Of a stretch of 60,619 nt of DNA, positions 1 through 8,294 are shown in pieces (position 1 is the stretch's first letter; every line of letters begins with the position of its first letter). Both the position numbers and the translations under genes were made by a program. The stretch covers positions 4,391 to 65,009 of the forward strand of contig NZ_JASNRD010000024.1 of the NCBI RefSeq assembly GCF_030412015.1, in the 5' to 3' direction. Origin of the DNA: Massilia sp. YIM B02763 (GTDB taxonomy: Bacteria; Pseudomonadota; Gammaproteobacteria; Burkholderiales; Burkholderiaceae_D). The notes beneath the pieces were generated by a model. That model had not been told where the DNA came from, did not search any database, and saw nothing but the letters and a program-made list of their open reading frames with translations.

Positions 1-1967
1 AGCTGGCGGTTCGCGCGCGCGGCGCGCCCCATCGCATGCTGCAGGCGGTCGTGGAACAGCAGGCGGTTCGGCAGGCCCGTGAGCGGGTCGTGGTGGGCCA
101 GGTGGTCGAGCTGGGCCTGTGACTGGCGCACCCTGGTGATGTCGCTGAACACGCACACGTAGTGGGTGACGGCGTCCCGCTCGTCGCGCACGGCCGACAC
201 GGTCAGCGATTCGAGGTAGGCCTCGCCGTCCTTGCGCAGGCTGCGCAGCTCGCCGCGCCAGAAGCCGCTCTCCTCGAGGTCGCGCCAGATCGCCTCGTAG
301 GCGTCGTCGCCATTGCCGTCGCCGCGGTCCTGGCGGTTGCGGGCCAGGCGCGACCAGCCGCCCACCCGGTCCGCCTCGGTATAGCCGGTGATGCGCGTAT
401 AGGCCGGGTTGATGGCGACGATGCGCCCCTCCGGGTCGAGCACCATCGCGCCGTCGGCGATGTGTTCCAGCACGGTGGCCCACAGCCGCAGCTTTTCCTC
501 GGCCGCGCGGCGCTCGCTGACGTCGGCGAACACCCAGATGCTGCCCTCGCCGGGCTGCTCGGGGTCGAGCATGCGTCCGCTCACCATGCACCAGAACAGG
601 CTGCCGTCGCCGCGCCGGAACTGCAGTTCGCCCGTGAAGTCGCGGCCGGCCGTCAGCACGGGCATGCTGGCCGCCTCGCCGCGCTCGTAGTCTTCCACGG
701 TGGGGAACAGCACGGCCAGCGAATCGCCGACCAGGTCGCCCTCGCGGTAGCCGAACAATTCGTCGAAGCGGCGGTTGGTCGAGACCACGTGGCGCTCGCG
801 CACGTGCAGGATGCCGAACATGACGTTGTCCAGCACCGCGCCCTGCTCGGCCAGCAGGCCCTCGATGCGCATCTCGTTGTATTTGCGCTCGCTGATGTCG
901 GAGATGATCCCGTCGATCCAGGAGCCTTCCTCGCCCAGCGCCGGCTGGCCGCTCTCGAGCACCCAGCGCTCGATGCCGAAGGCGTCGACGATGCGGTATT
1001 CGATCGCGTAGGCGCACTGCGCCTGCACGGCTTCGCGCACCAGGTGCCAGTAGGTGCGCCGGTCCTCCGGGCAGATCAGGTCGACCCAGCGTTCCGTGCT
1101 CTCGCCGATGAAGCGGCGCGCCGGGTAGCCGGCGATGGTTTCGATGGCGTCGCTGACGAAGTCGATCGTGCCGCCGCCGCGGGCGCGGAACACGGCCCCC
1201 GGCACCTGGGTCACGATCGAGCGGAAGCGTTCCTCGCGCCGGCCGATGTCCTGGAACAGTTCGCCGATGGCGATGCGCATGCGCTCCAGCTGGCGGCCCA
1301 GGCGCCCCAGCTCGTCATGGGCGGTCAGCACCAGCGGCGCGTCGAACTTGCCGCGCGAGAGGCGATCCGAAAAACCCATCAGGGCGCGCAGCGGCGCCAC
1401 CAGGCGGTGCTTGAACAGCAGGACGATCAGCAGCAGCGACACGGCCAGCTGCCCCGCCAGCACCATCGCGTAGCGCCACTGCTTGACCCGCAGCGCCTGC
1501 TGGCTGCGGCTGTCGTCCAGTTCCAGCACCACGTGGCCGATGCGCTGGCCGCGCGCCACCACGTCGCGCTCGGCGCGCAGCACGCGGCCGGCCGGAGACA
1601 TCGGGGCGCGCTGGTCGATCACGGCGGCCCCGTCCTGGGCATGCACGGCCACGCGCAGCACGGCCGGGTCGCGCATCAGCGAATCGACCAGCGAGCGGGC
1701 CGCATCGGGATTCATGTTCCACAGCGGTTCCTGCATGCCCAGCGCCAGGATCTCGGCGTCGCGCTGCAGGGTGTCGTCCAGGGTGCGCTCCGCTTCGCGC
1801 TGTTCCTGCACGCCGATCAGGAAGTAGCCGCCCACCAGCGCGGGCATCGCCAGGCCGGCGAACAGCATCAGGAGCAAGGCGCCGACCAGCGAACGGCCGT
1901 ACAGGCGCGCAAGGCGCGACGGCAAGGCCCGCAGGGCAATCCTGGAAATGACATCCTTGATGAGCAT
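1..1967 (-). CDS. Membrane-bound PAS-PAS-PAS-GGDEF sensor (3' end outside window)
   Basis: A signalling protein that very likely makes or responds to c-di-GMP. About 655 residues are visible. There is an inner-membrane helix at about 28-51, a periplasmic-type loop, a second helix at about 167-185, a HAMP-like linker, and three successive PAS/PAC units from about 245 to 605. The first part of a GGDEF domain follows, recognised by the HHDPLTGLPNR motif, and runs off the window edge. The GGDEF catalytic motif and any EAL domain are therefore not seen. The start is the ATG at 1967, followed by a basic N-terminus and the first membrane helix. It is divergent from the DUF1993 gene across about 230 bases. 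The signal sensed is unknown. Confidence 0.85.
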   Translation of the reverse strand, partial: MLIKDVISRIALRALPSRLARLYGRSLVGALLLMLFAGLAMPALVGGYFLIGVQEQREAERTLDDTLQRDAEILALGMQEPLWNMNPDAARSLVDSLMRDPAVLRVAVHAQDGAAVIDQRAPMSPAGRVLRAERDVVARGQRIGHVVLELDDSRSQQALRVKQWRYAMVLAGQLAVSLLLIVLLFKHRLVAPLRALMGFSDRLSRGKFDAPLVLTAHDELGRLGRQLERMRIAIGELFQDIGRREERFRSIVTQVPGAVFRARGGGTIDFVSDAIETIAGYPARRFIGESTERWVDLICPEDRRTYWHLVREAVQAQCAYAIEYRIVDAFGIERWVLESGQPALGEEGSWIDGIISDISERKYNEMRIEGLLAEQGAVLDNVMFGILHVRERHVVSTNRRFDELFGYREGDLVGDSLAVLFPTVEDYERGEAASMPVLTAGRDFTGELQFRRGDGSLFWCMVSGRMLDPEQPGEGSIWVFADVSERRAAEEKLRLWATVLEHIADGAMVLDPEGRIVAINPAYTRITGYTEADRVGGWSRLARNRQDRGDGNGDDAYEAIWRDLEESGFWRGELRSLRKDGEAYLESLTVSAVRDERDAVTHYVCVFSDITRVRQSQAQLDHLAHHDPLTGLPNRLLFHDRLQHAMGRAARANRQ

Positions 1968-2194
1968 GGGTGGTCGAGCGTACTTTCCGATAATCAATAT
2001 TGCCGAAAATCAAATATGATTGTTCGCCATCGGATTATGCACGCAAGAATTGCCAAGAGTCACCAAGTTCCCGTGACCGACCGGGACAATGACGGCAGAA
2101 CGTGTCCGCCCAGCCACGCTTGCCGGCGACCCACGTCCCGGCAGCCCGCGCCAGGCCTTGCTATCATCGCCATCTTTCACACAGGAGTTGAACG

Positions 2195-2701
2195 ATGACG
2201 ATGTCCTTGTACGGTGCCTCGGTGCCCGTGTTCCGCCAGATCCTGGGCAGCCTGGCGACCATCCTGGCCAAGGCCGAGGCCCATGCGGACCTGAAGAAGC
2301 TCGATCCGAACGCGCTGCTGCAGGCGCGCCTGTTCCCGGACATGCTGCCGCTGCTGCGCCAAGTGCAGCTGGCGACCGATTTCGCCAAGGGCGCGGCGGC
2401 GCGCCTGGGCGGCGTCGAGGTGCCCCGCTACGAGGACGTGGAAACGGACTTCGCCGGCTTGCAGGCGCGCCTGGAAAAGACCCTCGCCTTCCTCGACACC
2501 GTCGCGCGCGAGGCGATCGATGCCGGCGGCGAGCGCGACATCGTGATCGGCACGGGCGACAACCAGCGCCGCTTCAAGGGCACCGCCTACCTCGTGCACT
2601 ACGCCCTGCCGAACTTCTACTTCCACGCCACCACCGCCTACGACCTGCTGCGCCACAACGGGCTGGAGATCGGCAAGCGCGACTTCATCGGCACCTTCTG
2701 A
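2195..2701 (+). CDS. DUF1993 family protein
   Basis: A 168-residue soluble protein of the DUF1993 family, whose fold is expected to resemble DinB-type four-helix bundles (family knowledge). It starts MTMSLYGASVPVF and contains conserved His-rich stretches such as LVHYALPNFYFHATTAYDLLRHNG near the C-terminus. No catalytic function is assigned to the family. The start at 2195 has an AGGAG ribosome site six bases upstream. It is monocistronic, and converges with the hydratase-like gene after 26 bases. Confidence 0.85.
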   Translation: MTMSLYGASVPVFRQILGSLATILAKAEAHADLKKLDPNALLQARLFPDMLPLLRQVQLATDFAKGAAARLGGVEVPRYEDVETDFAGLQARLEKTLAFLDTVAREAIDAGGERDIVIGTGDNQRRFKGTAYLVHYALPNFYFHATTAYDLLRHNGLEIGKRDFIGTF

Positions 2702-2702
2702 T

Positions 2703-2719
2703 CCCGCGCTGGGCGCGGG
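2703..2719. terminator. GC hairpin between convergent genes
   Basis: A perfect 7-bp stem (CCCGCGC / GCGCGGG) with a TGG loop lies two bases after the DUF1993 stop and just before the stop of the convergent hydratase gene. It has no T-run, so it would be a weak or factor-assisted terminator serving either direction. Confidence 0.35.
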
Positions 2720-2727
2720 CGCCCACC

Positions 2728-3513
2728 CTACACGATGTCGAAGCGGATCGGCGGCAGAGCGCCGATCCGGCCCTCCACCGTGCCCGCCTCCTGCGGGAAG
2801 AACATGCCCGTGTAGGAACCGGCCGTGATCGGCGTGCCGGCCGGGAGCGGGATGCCCTGCGCGTGGCAATGCCGCACGACCCAGAGCAGCAGGCGGCGCG
2901 GATCGCCGGCCGGATTGCCGCCGGCGCCGGCGAACACCTCGCGCCCGTTGAACGCGAGCCGCGCCTGCGGCGTCAGGAAATCGATGCCGTCCCAGCGCCC
3001 GACCCACTCGCCCACCACGAGGGCGCCATGGTTCTGCAGGTCGGCCAACTGGCTCGGCTTGGGCACGTCGGGCCAGCCGGCCAGCCGGCTGGACACGATC
3101 TCGATGGACGCGGCCACGCCGGCGATGGCGTCCCGTACCTCCTCCTCGCCCGGCGGCGGCGCGCCGGGCAGGAAGTCGCGGCCCAGGCGGAACATGATCT
3201 CCAGCTCGATGCCGAGCACGGGAAAGCGCGTGCGCGGCAGCATGGCGGCATCCGGATGGATCCAGGCCTGCGGCAGCGGCGCGCCCTGGATCGGGCCGTC
3301 CGCGGACTTCGCCCCGACCTTCCAGCCGCCGATGGGACTGCCCAGCTGGTGCAGGAAGGCTTGCTGCACCCGGTAGGCGTCGGCATTGTCCTGCGGGGCG
3401 AGCGCCGGCGGCACGGCGGCCTGGGTCTTCTCGCGCCAGGCGCCCGCCAGCAGGCGGGCCAGCTCCTCGGGCCGCGTCATGGCGCCCGGCATGGGGCCGA
3501 TCGTATCAGGCAT
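2728..3513 (-). CDS. 2-keto-4-pentenoate hydratase-like protein (fumarylacetoacetase fold)
   Basis: A 261-residue enzyme of the MhpD/2-keto-4-pentenoate hydratase group, which uses a divalent metal to hydrate or decarboxylate 2-oxo-enoic acids. The metal-ligand signature ELEIMF sits near residue 104 and SIEIVSS near 137. A GWKVG motif lies near residue 63, and the C-terminal half has the expected glycine-rich turns. The ATG at 3513 overlaps the end of the upstream transporter gene by eight bases, so the two are translationally coupled. It is the last gene of the leftward aminotransferase-transporter-hydratase run. The exact substrate cannot be read from the sequence. Confidence 0.82.
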   Translation of the reverse strand: MPDTIGPMPGAMTRPEELARLLAGAWREKTQAAVPPALAPQDNADAYRVQQAFLHQLGSPIGGWKVGAKSADGPIQGAPLPQAWIHPDAAMLPRTRFPVLGIELEIMFRLGRDFLPGAPPPGEEEVRDAIAGVAASIEIVSSRLAGWPDVPKPSQLADLQNHGALVVGEWVGRWDGIDFLTPQARLAFNGREVFAGAGGNPAGDPRRLLLWVVRHCHAQGIPLPAGTPITAGSYTGMFFPQEAGTVEGRIGALPPIRFDIV

Positions 3514-4795
3514 GGTGTTTCACCCCCGTGTCCGCTTCTTCGGGCATGGCCGGCACATGCTTGAACTTGCTCTCCGGCTGCATGCGGAACGCCAGCACCA
3601 CGCCGATGCCCATCAGGATCATGCTGCCGACGAACGGCAGCTCCCAGCTGCCGGTCCGGTCGATCAGGTAGCCCGACACGACGGGCGACAGGATGGCCGC
3701 CAGCGCCGACCCCGTATTCATCATGCCGCTGGCCGTGCCGGCGCAGTCCGGCGCGATATCCATCGGCAGGGCCCACATCGGGCCGATCGTCATCTCGGCG
3801 AAGAAGAAGCCGGCCGACAGGCTCAGGATCGACACGACGATATTGTGGGTCATCATCAAGGGGATCAGCGACAGCAGCGTCAGCAGCATGCAGATCGACA
3901 CCATATAGCTGCGCGCCTTCTTGAGGTTGTTCGTCCTCTTGAGGATGCGGTCGCTGACGATGCCGCCCAGCGTGTCGCCCACGACGCCGGCAAAGAACAC
4001 GCTGGACGCGAACAGCGCCGACTTCTTGATGTCCATGTCGTAGCTGTGCAGGAAGTACTGCGGGATCCAGCTCAGGAACAGCCACAGCGTCCAGCCATAG
4101 CAGAAGTACACGATGGTGACGGGCAGCATGCGCTTGAACAGCGGCCCCCATGCCACCGTCACGTTCTTCTTCTTGACGTGCGACAGCGTTTCCAACTCCT
4201 GCGGCGTGATGCGCGGGTGCTTGGCCGGATCTTCCGTGAACACGAAGGCCCAGCCGACGACCCAGGCCAGGCTGATGGCGCCGCAAATATAGAAGGACTC
4301 GCGCCAGCCGTGCGTCGCCATGATCCAGACGACGGCCGCCGGCGCCACCGCATTGCCGATGCGCGAGAAGGCATGGGTGATGCCCTGGGCGAAGCCGCGG
4401 TTTTCCTTGGCGACCCAGCGCGACATGGCGGAGGTGGCCGCCGGGAAGGTGGCGCCTTCGCCGAAGCCCAGCAGCAGGCGCGCCAGCAGCAGCGAGACGA
4501 GGCCGCCGGCAAAGCCCGTGAGGATGGTGGCGACGGCCCACAGCAGGCCGCACCAGATCAGCGTGCGGCGCGCGCCGAAGCGGTCGCTGACCCAGCCGCC
4601 GATGATTTGAAAGACGAGGTAGGGATAGGCGAAGGCGGAAAAGACGAGGCCGACTTCGGTCTTGGAGAGATTGAATTCCTTCCCGAATCCGACCGCCGCC
4701 GTGCTGACGTTGACGCGATCCAGGTAGGTAATGAAGTACATCAGGCACAGCATCAACAGGACGACGGTCGTCGCCCGCAAGCGTAGAACTCTCAT
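3506..4795 (-). CDS. MFS transporter, anion:cation symporter type
   Basis: A 429-residue inner-membrane transporter with about 12 hydrophobic segments. Between helices 2 and 3 it carries the MFS signature GWVSDRFGARR (about residues 67-77). The overall arrangement (short N-terminus, YFITYLDRVNVSTA start of helix 1, central loop after helix 6) matches the ACS family that imports organic acid anions such as tartrate, glucarate or galactonate. The ATG at 4795 has a GGAGA ribosome site. It lies between the aminotransferase (151-base gap) and the hydratase (8-base overlap), so it probably imports the substrate of that pathway. Confidence 0.88.
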   Translation of the reverse strand: MRVLRLRATTVVLLMLCLMYFITYLDRVNVSTAAVGFGKEFNLSKTEVGLVFSAFAYPYLVFQIIGGWVSDRFGARRTLIWCGLLWAVATILTGFAGGLVSLLLARLLLGFGEGATFPAATSAMSRWVAKENRGFAQGITHAFSRIGNAVAPAAVVWIMATHGWRESFYICGAISLAWVVGWAFVFTEDPAKHPRITPQELETLSHVKKKNVTVAWGPLFKRMLPVTIVYFCYGWTLWLFLSWIPQYFLHSYDMDIKKSALFASSVFFAGVVGDTLGGIVSDRILKRTNNLKKARSYMVSICMLLTLLSLIPLMMTHNIVVSILSLSAGFFFAEMTIGPMWALPMDIAPDCAGTASGMMNTGSALAAILSPVVSGYLIDRTGSWELPFVGSMILMGIGVVLAFRMQPESKFKHVPAMPEEADTGVKHHA

Positions 4796-4946
4796 TGCTG
4801 TCTCCTCTAGGGATGCCCGCCCGCCGGCATGCGCGGCGCGTTTTCTTCGAAACGGATGCGCGGCATCGAAGCGTATCGATATGCCGGCGCCGGGTCGTGC
4901 CCGGGCCGGCTCGGTTCCTCCGTCTTGCTTCGGATTCGGCCGCGGA

Positions 4947-6164
4947 TCACGCCGCCTTCAGTTCCGGCTTCTGCTTCTGGGCGGCAAGCACGTCCATGGC
5001 AGCCTGGACGCCGCTGCCCGCCAGCAGCACGCCCGCCAGCTTCAGGCCCATCTCGCAACCGGCCAGCGTGGCCATCAGCGTCAGGTCGTTCGCTTCGCCC
5101 AGGTGGCCGATGCGGAACATCCTGCCCTTCAGCTTGCCGAGGCCGGTGCCGAGCGACATGTCGAAGTTGTCATAGATGAGCTTGCGCACGGCGTCGGCGT
5201 CGATCCCGTCCGGCATCATGACGCCGGTCAGCACCGGGGAGTACACGGCCGGATCCAGGCAGGTGATCTCCAGGCCCCAGGCCGTCACGGCCTTGCGGCA
5301 TGCCGCCGCCAGGCGCTGGTGGCGGGCGAAGGTATTGTCCAGGCCTTCGCCGAGGATCATGTCGAGCGCTTCGGCCAGGCCGTACAGCAGGTTCGTGTTC
5401 GGGGTGTAAGGCCAGTAGCCGGTGGCGTTCATCTCGATGATCTCGTGCCAGCCCCAGAACGCCTTCGGCAGTTTGGCGGATTTGCTCGCTTCCAGCGCCT
5501 TCTTCGAGACGGCATTGAAGCTGATGCCCGGCGGCAGCATCAGACCCTTCTGCGAACCGGACACGGTGACGTCCACGCCCCACTCGTCATGGCGGTAGTC
5601 GGCCGAGGCCAGGCCGGAGATGGTGTCGACCAGCAGCAGCGCCGGGTGGCCGGCGGCGTCGATGGCCTTGCGCACGGCGGCGATGTTCGACGTCACGCCG
5701 GTCGAGGTCTCGTTGTGCACGACGCACACGGCCTTGATGGCGTGGCCGCTGTCCTCGCGCAGGCGCGCCTCGATCAAGTCGGCCTGGACGCCGCGGCGCC
5801 AACCCTCGATGCCGGGCAGGCCCAGGAACTCCGGCTTCAGGCCCAGCGCCTCGGCCATCTTCTTCCACAGCGTGGCGAAGTGGCCCGTCTCGTACATCAG
5901 CACGTGGTCGCCGGGGCTCAGGGTATTGGTCAATGCGGCTTCCCAGGCGCCCGTGCCCGAGGCGGGGTAGATGACGACCGGCTGCTCGGTCTTGAAGATC
6001 TTCTTGATGCCTGCCAGGACCTGCAGGCCGAGGGCGCCGAATTCGGGGCCGCGGTGATCGATGGTCGGGTAGCTCATGGCCCGCAGGATGCGGTCCGGGA
6101 CCGGGCTCGGGCCCGGGATCTGCAGGAAGTGGCGGCCGGCAGGGTGGAAATCCAGTTTCAGCAT
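4947..6164 (-). CDS. Alanine/serine-glyoxylate aminotransferase family protein
   Basis: A 405-residue class V PLP aminotransferase. It has the N-terminal PGPSPVP motif, D180 to bind the PLP ring nitrogen, and K206 within SGSQKG as the Schiff-base lysine. The family moves amino groups between alanine or serine and glyoxylate, or from ureidoglycine. The start was set at 6164 because GGAGGAGTA precedes this ATG. An upstream in-frame extension has no ribosome site and runs through the operator. It is first in the leftward run with the MFS transporter and hydratase, and divergent from the GntR regulator. The natural amino donor is unknown. Confidence 0.87.
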   Translation of the reverse strand: MLKLDFHPAGRHFLQIPGPSPVPDRILRAMSYPTIDHRGPEFGALGLQVLAGIKKIFKTEQPVVIYPASGTGAWEAALTNTLSPGDHVLMYETGHFATLWKKMAEALGLKPEFLGLPGIEGWRRGVQADLIEARLREDSGHAIKAVCVVHNETSTGVTSNIAAVRKAIDAAGHPALLLVDTISGLASADYRHDEWGVDVTVSGSQKGLMLPPGISFNAVSKKALEASKSAKLPKAFWGWHEIIEMNATGYWPYTPNTNLLYGLAEALDMILGEGLDNTFARHQRLAAACRKAVTAWGLEITCLDPAVYSPVLTGVMMPDGIDADAVRKLIYDNFDMSLGTGLGKLKGRMFRIGHLGEANDLTLMATLAGCEMGLKLAGVLLAGSGVQAAMDVLAAQKQKPELKAA

Positions 6165-6208
6165 TACTCCTCCATCGTGTGAATTTAACGCATCGTTCCT
6201 TGTTTTGT

Positions 6209-6224
6209 ATTTTGCATGCAAAAT
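6209..6224. promoter_or_regulatory. Operator 1 of the GntR regulator
   Basis: A perfect 16-base palindrome, ATTTTGCATGCAAAAT, 45 bases upstream of the aminotransferase start. Its length and symmetry fit a FadR/VanR-type dimer. The same sequence with two changes recurs at 6349, and the similarity continues into flanking bases (TCAGTC in both). This supports a real protein-binding site rather than chance. Confidence 0.65.
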
Positions 6225-6348
6225 TCAGTCTAGACTTCGACGCTGCGGCCGTCAACGACTATTTCGTATGCCCCGAGATCGCTATGGCGGCGTGGGATGC
6301 GGTGATAGAATTGGCGAGAAAGCGTTGACTAAAAAGCGGTCGAAAAGG

Positions 6349-6364
6349 ATTTTGCATGCAAGAC
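6349..6364. promoter_or_regulatory. Operator 2, overlapping the gntR start codon
   Basis: ATTTTGCATGCAAGAC matches operator 1 in 14 of 16 positions, and the ATG inside TGCATGCA is the start codon of the regulator gene. Binding here would block autogenous expression. The AAAAGGA ribosome site of the regulator abuts the left half. Inferred from repeat identity and position. Confidence 0.55.
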
Positions 6365-7060
6365 TCAGTCGTCGAATTCGACAACGATACCGATGCCTCC
6401 GCGCCCGCCCTGCCGCGGCTGGAGCGGCAGCACCTGCACGACACCGTCGTCGGCCACCTGCGCAACCTGATCGTCGAAGGGACGCTGGCGCCCGGCACGA
6501 AGCTCAACGAACGCGAGCTGTGCGAGACGATGGGCATCTCGCGCACGCCCCTGCGCGAGGCGTTCAAGGTGCTGGCCTTCGAAGGCCTGATCGAGATTGC
6601 CCCGAACCGGGGCGCGTCTGTCTGCAAGATGTCGCGTACCGAGATCCTGGAGACGTTCGAATTCATGAGCGGCCTGGAAGCGCTGGCCGGGGAACTGGCT
6701 TGCGCGCGCATCGACGCGGCTGGCCTCGCCGACATCAAGGCGCTGCATTACGAGATGCTGGCCTGCAAGGCCAGGAGCGACCTGCCCGGTTATTACGCCC
6801 GCAACCAGGCGATCCACAACCGGATTGCCGAGGCCGCCGGCAATTCGGTGCTGTACCAGACCTACCTGATGATGAACCGGCGCCTGCAGGCGCTGCGCTT
6901 CAAGTCGAACTACAAGCCGACCAAGTGGGACAGCGCCGCGCGCGACCACGAGGAGATGATCGTGGCGCTGGAAGCGCGCGACGGCAAGCGCCTGGCTGCG
7001 ATCCTGCGCCAGCACTTGCTGGACAAGCGCGACGCCATCATGGAGATGGCGCCGGTGTAA
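6356..7060 (+). CDS. GntR-family transcriptional regulator, FCD domain
   Basis: A 234-residue repressor-type protein. A winged helix-turn-helix occupies about residues 25-95, including GTKLNERELCETMGISRTPLR with the typical recognition helix. It is followed by an all-helical FCD ligand domain (about 100-225) with D/H metal-type ligands such as H146 in RNQAIHN. The ATG at 6356 is preceded by AAAAGGA. It is divergent from the aminotransferase-transporter-hydratase run and is its most likely regulator. The effector is presumably an organic acid from that pathway, as is common in FCD regulators. It ends 33 bases from a convergent gene. Confidence 0.9.
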   Translation: MQDSVVEFDNDTDASAPALPRLERQHLHDTVVGHLRNLIVEGTLAPGTKLNERELCETMGISRTPLREAFKVLAFEGLIEIAPNRGASVCKMSRTEILETFEFMSGLEALAGELACARIDAAGLADIKALHYEMLACKARSDLPGYYARNQAIHNRIAEAAGNSVLYQTYLMMNRRLQALRFKSNYKPTKWDSAARDHEEMIVALEARDGKRLAAILRQHLLDKRDAIMEMAPV

Positions 7061-7093
7061 GCGCGTGGTGGACACCACGTGCCCACCATCGCA

Positions 7094-7306
7094 TCACGTA
7101 TTCCTGCGCGGGTAGCCCTGGGCCAGGATCCGCTGCCACACGACTTCCTTCTGCTCGGGCGTCATCGACACCCAGTGCGCCACTTCGACGACGGTACGGC
7201 CGCAGCCGCGGCAGACTTCGTCGAAGGTGGTCGAGCAGACCGCCACGCATGGCGTGTCCGGGCGGACGGGCGGCTGCCCCGCGGGTTCAGCGTGCGGGTC
7301 CGACAT
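7094..7306 (-). CDS. DUF1289 family small cysteine protein
   Basis: A 70-residue protein with four cysteines in the pattern PCVAVC (residues 20, 24) and CRGCGR (32, 35), followed by W45. This is the DUF1289 signature, thought to bind a metal or Fe-S cluster. The start at 7306 lies inside the end of the DUF1415 gene (20-base overlap), so the two are cotranscribed. A longer in-frame extension upstream is just the shadow of that gene. The function of the family is unknown. Confidence 0.82.
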   Translation of the reverse strand: MSDPHAEPAGQPPVRPDTPCVAVCSTTFDEVCRGCGRTVVEVAHWVSMTPEQKEVVWQRILAQGYPRRNT

Positions 7307-7856
7307 CGAGCTTGTCCCAGCCTTCGTGGCCCAGTTTTTCCATGGTCTCGATATTCTTCTCGAAGATGTCGGCGGCGTCGGGGATCGCTTCCACGGCGCG
7401 GTCGATGCTTTCCTCGCGCAGCAGTTGCAGGATCGGGTACGGCGCGCGGTTCGTGTAGTTCGAGATGTCGTTCGGGTCCGTGTCGGCGAACTGGTAATCC
7501 GGGTGGAAATTGGCGACCTGTAGTTCACCGTCGAGATGCATGTCTTCGACGGCGGCATCGGCCACGTCGAGGAATTCGTTGAAATCCAGGAAGTCCTGCA
7601 GCACGAAAGGGTGGATCAGCAGCGTGGTGTCGACCTTGGCCGGGTCGGTATCGGACAGCAGCTGGAGCTCGTCCATCAAGGTTTCCAGCAATTCTTCCGG
7701 GGTGCGCGCGGGCGAGACGACGTAGCGCACCTGTTCCTTCGTGTACACCGCCTTGGCGAACGGACAAAGATTCAGGCCGATGACGGCGCGCTCGAGCCAG
7801 CGCCGGGTGGCAGCGACGATCGCGTCGTCGTCCGCGTTGAGGTTGGCAGTGCTCAT
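7287..7856 (-). CDS. DUF1415 family protein
   Basis: A 189-residue soluble protein of the DUF1415 family, common in Beta- and Gammaproteobacteria and of unknown function. Conserved features include NLCPFAKAVY near the N-terminus, the acidic FADTDPNDISNYTNRAPYP stretch and the LREESIDRAVE helix. The start at 7856 (MSTANLNADD) is chosen over a 16-residue longer frame because the extension looks non-coding. It is followed by, and overlaps, the DUF1289 gene. Confidence 0.85.
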   Translation of the reverse strand: MSTANLNADDDAIVAATRRWLERAVIGLNLCPFAKAVYTKEQVRYVVSPARTPEELLETLMDELQLLSDTDPAKVDTTLLIHPFVLQDFLDFNEFLDVADAAVEDMHLDGELQVANFHPDYQFADTDPNDISNYTNRAPYPILQLLREESIDRAVEAIPDAADIFEKNIETMEKLGHEGWDKLDVGPAR

Positions 7857-8294
7857 CTGGGGCTTTCCAAAGATACAAACAAATACGTGATGCAAAGACG
7901 GCATTGTACGCGCATTTGCGTCCCCTCATGCCCTCCGCGGCCCAGCACGCCAGGATGTCGAGCATGTGCCCGGTAACTGGTATTGCGCGCCGGGCCCGGC
8001 GGTCGGCGCCGCCACCTTGTCGAAGAAGCCATCCGCAGCACCTGCGCTCAGGCCGGCAATTTTTGCTTACTCCCGGGGTGTATCGACGCTTTTACGTGTC
8101 GCGTACCCCTTGTATCGGGGCACTTCACAGATACTCCCTCGATCAATATCGAATCAAAACAAGGTGTTGGCAAAAAGACTAGACAAGGTTTTTTGTAACC
8201 GCGCCGACTTACTTCTTGACTGACTTGGGAACTGGTCCGTACACTCCGTTTTTACTCGTCAGTCTGACGTTCCTGGACGCAACACTGGAAAGCC
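7857..8294 (+). promoter_or_regulatory. 438-base gene-free region with the mltD promoter
   Basis: No supported gene lies here. The best promoter for mltD is TTGACT at 8216-8221, an 18-base spacer and TACACT at 8240-8245. This would give a leader of about 45 bases ending in a GGAAAG ribosome site. The stretch 8060-8210 is richer in A and T than its surroundings and may hold regulator sites. The left end must also contain the promoter of the DUF1415-DUF1289 pair. Confidence 0.5.

Noticed and set aside
162..2198. A 678-codon open frame on the plus strand
   Set aside because: It is antisense to the PAS-GGDEF gene and has His/Gln/Ala-rich shadow composition. The opposite frame has clear domains.
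7857..8294. A small gene or RNA in the mltD upstream gap
   Set aside because: Open frames there lack ribosome sites and have no coding-type composition. No tRNA-like or riboswitch-like fold was recognised by eye.
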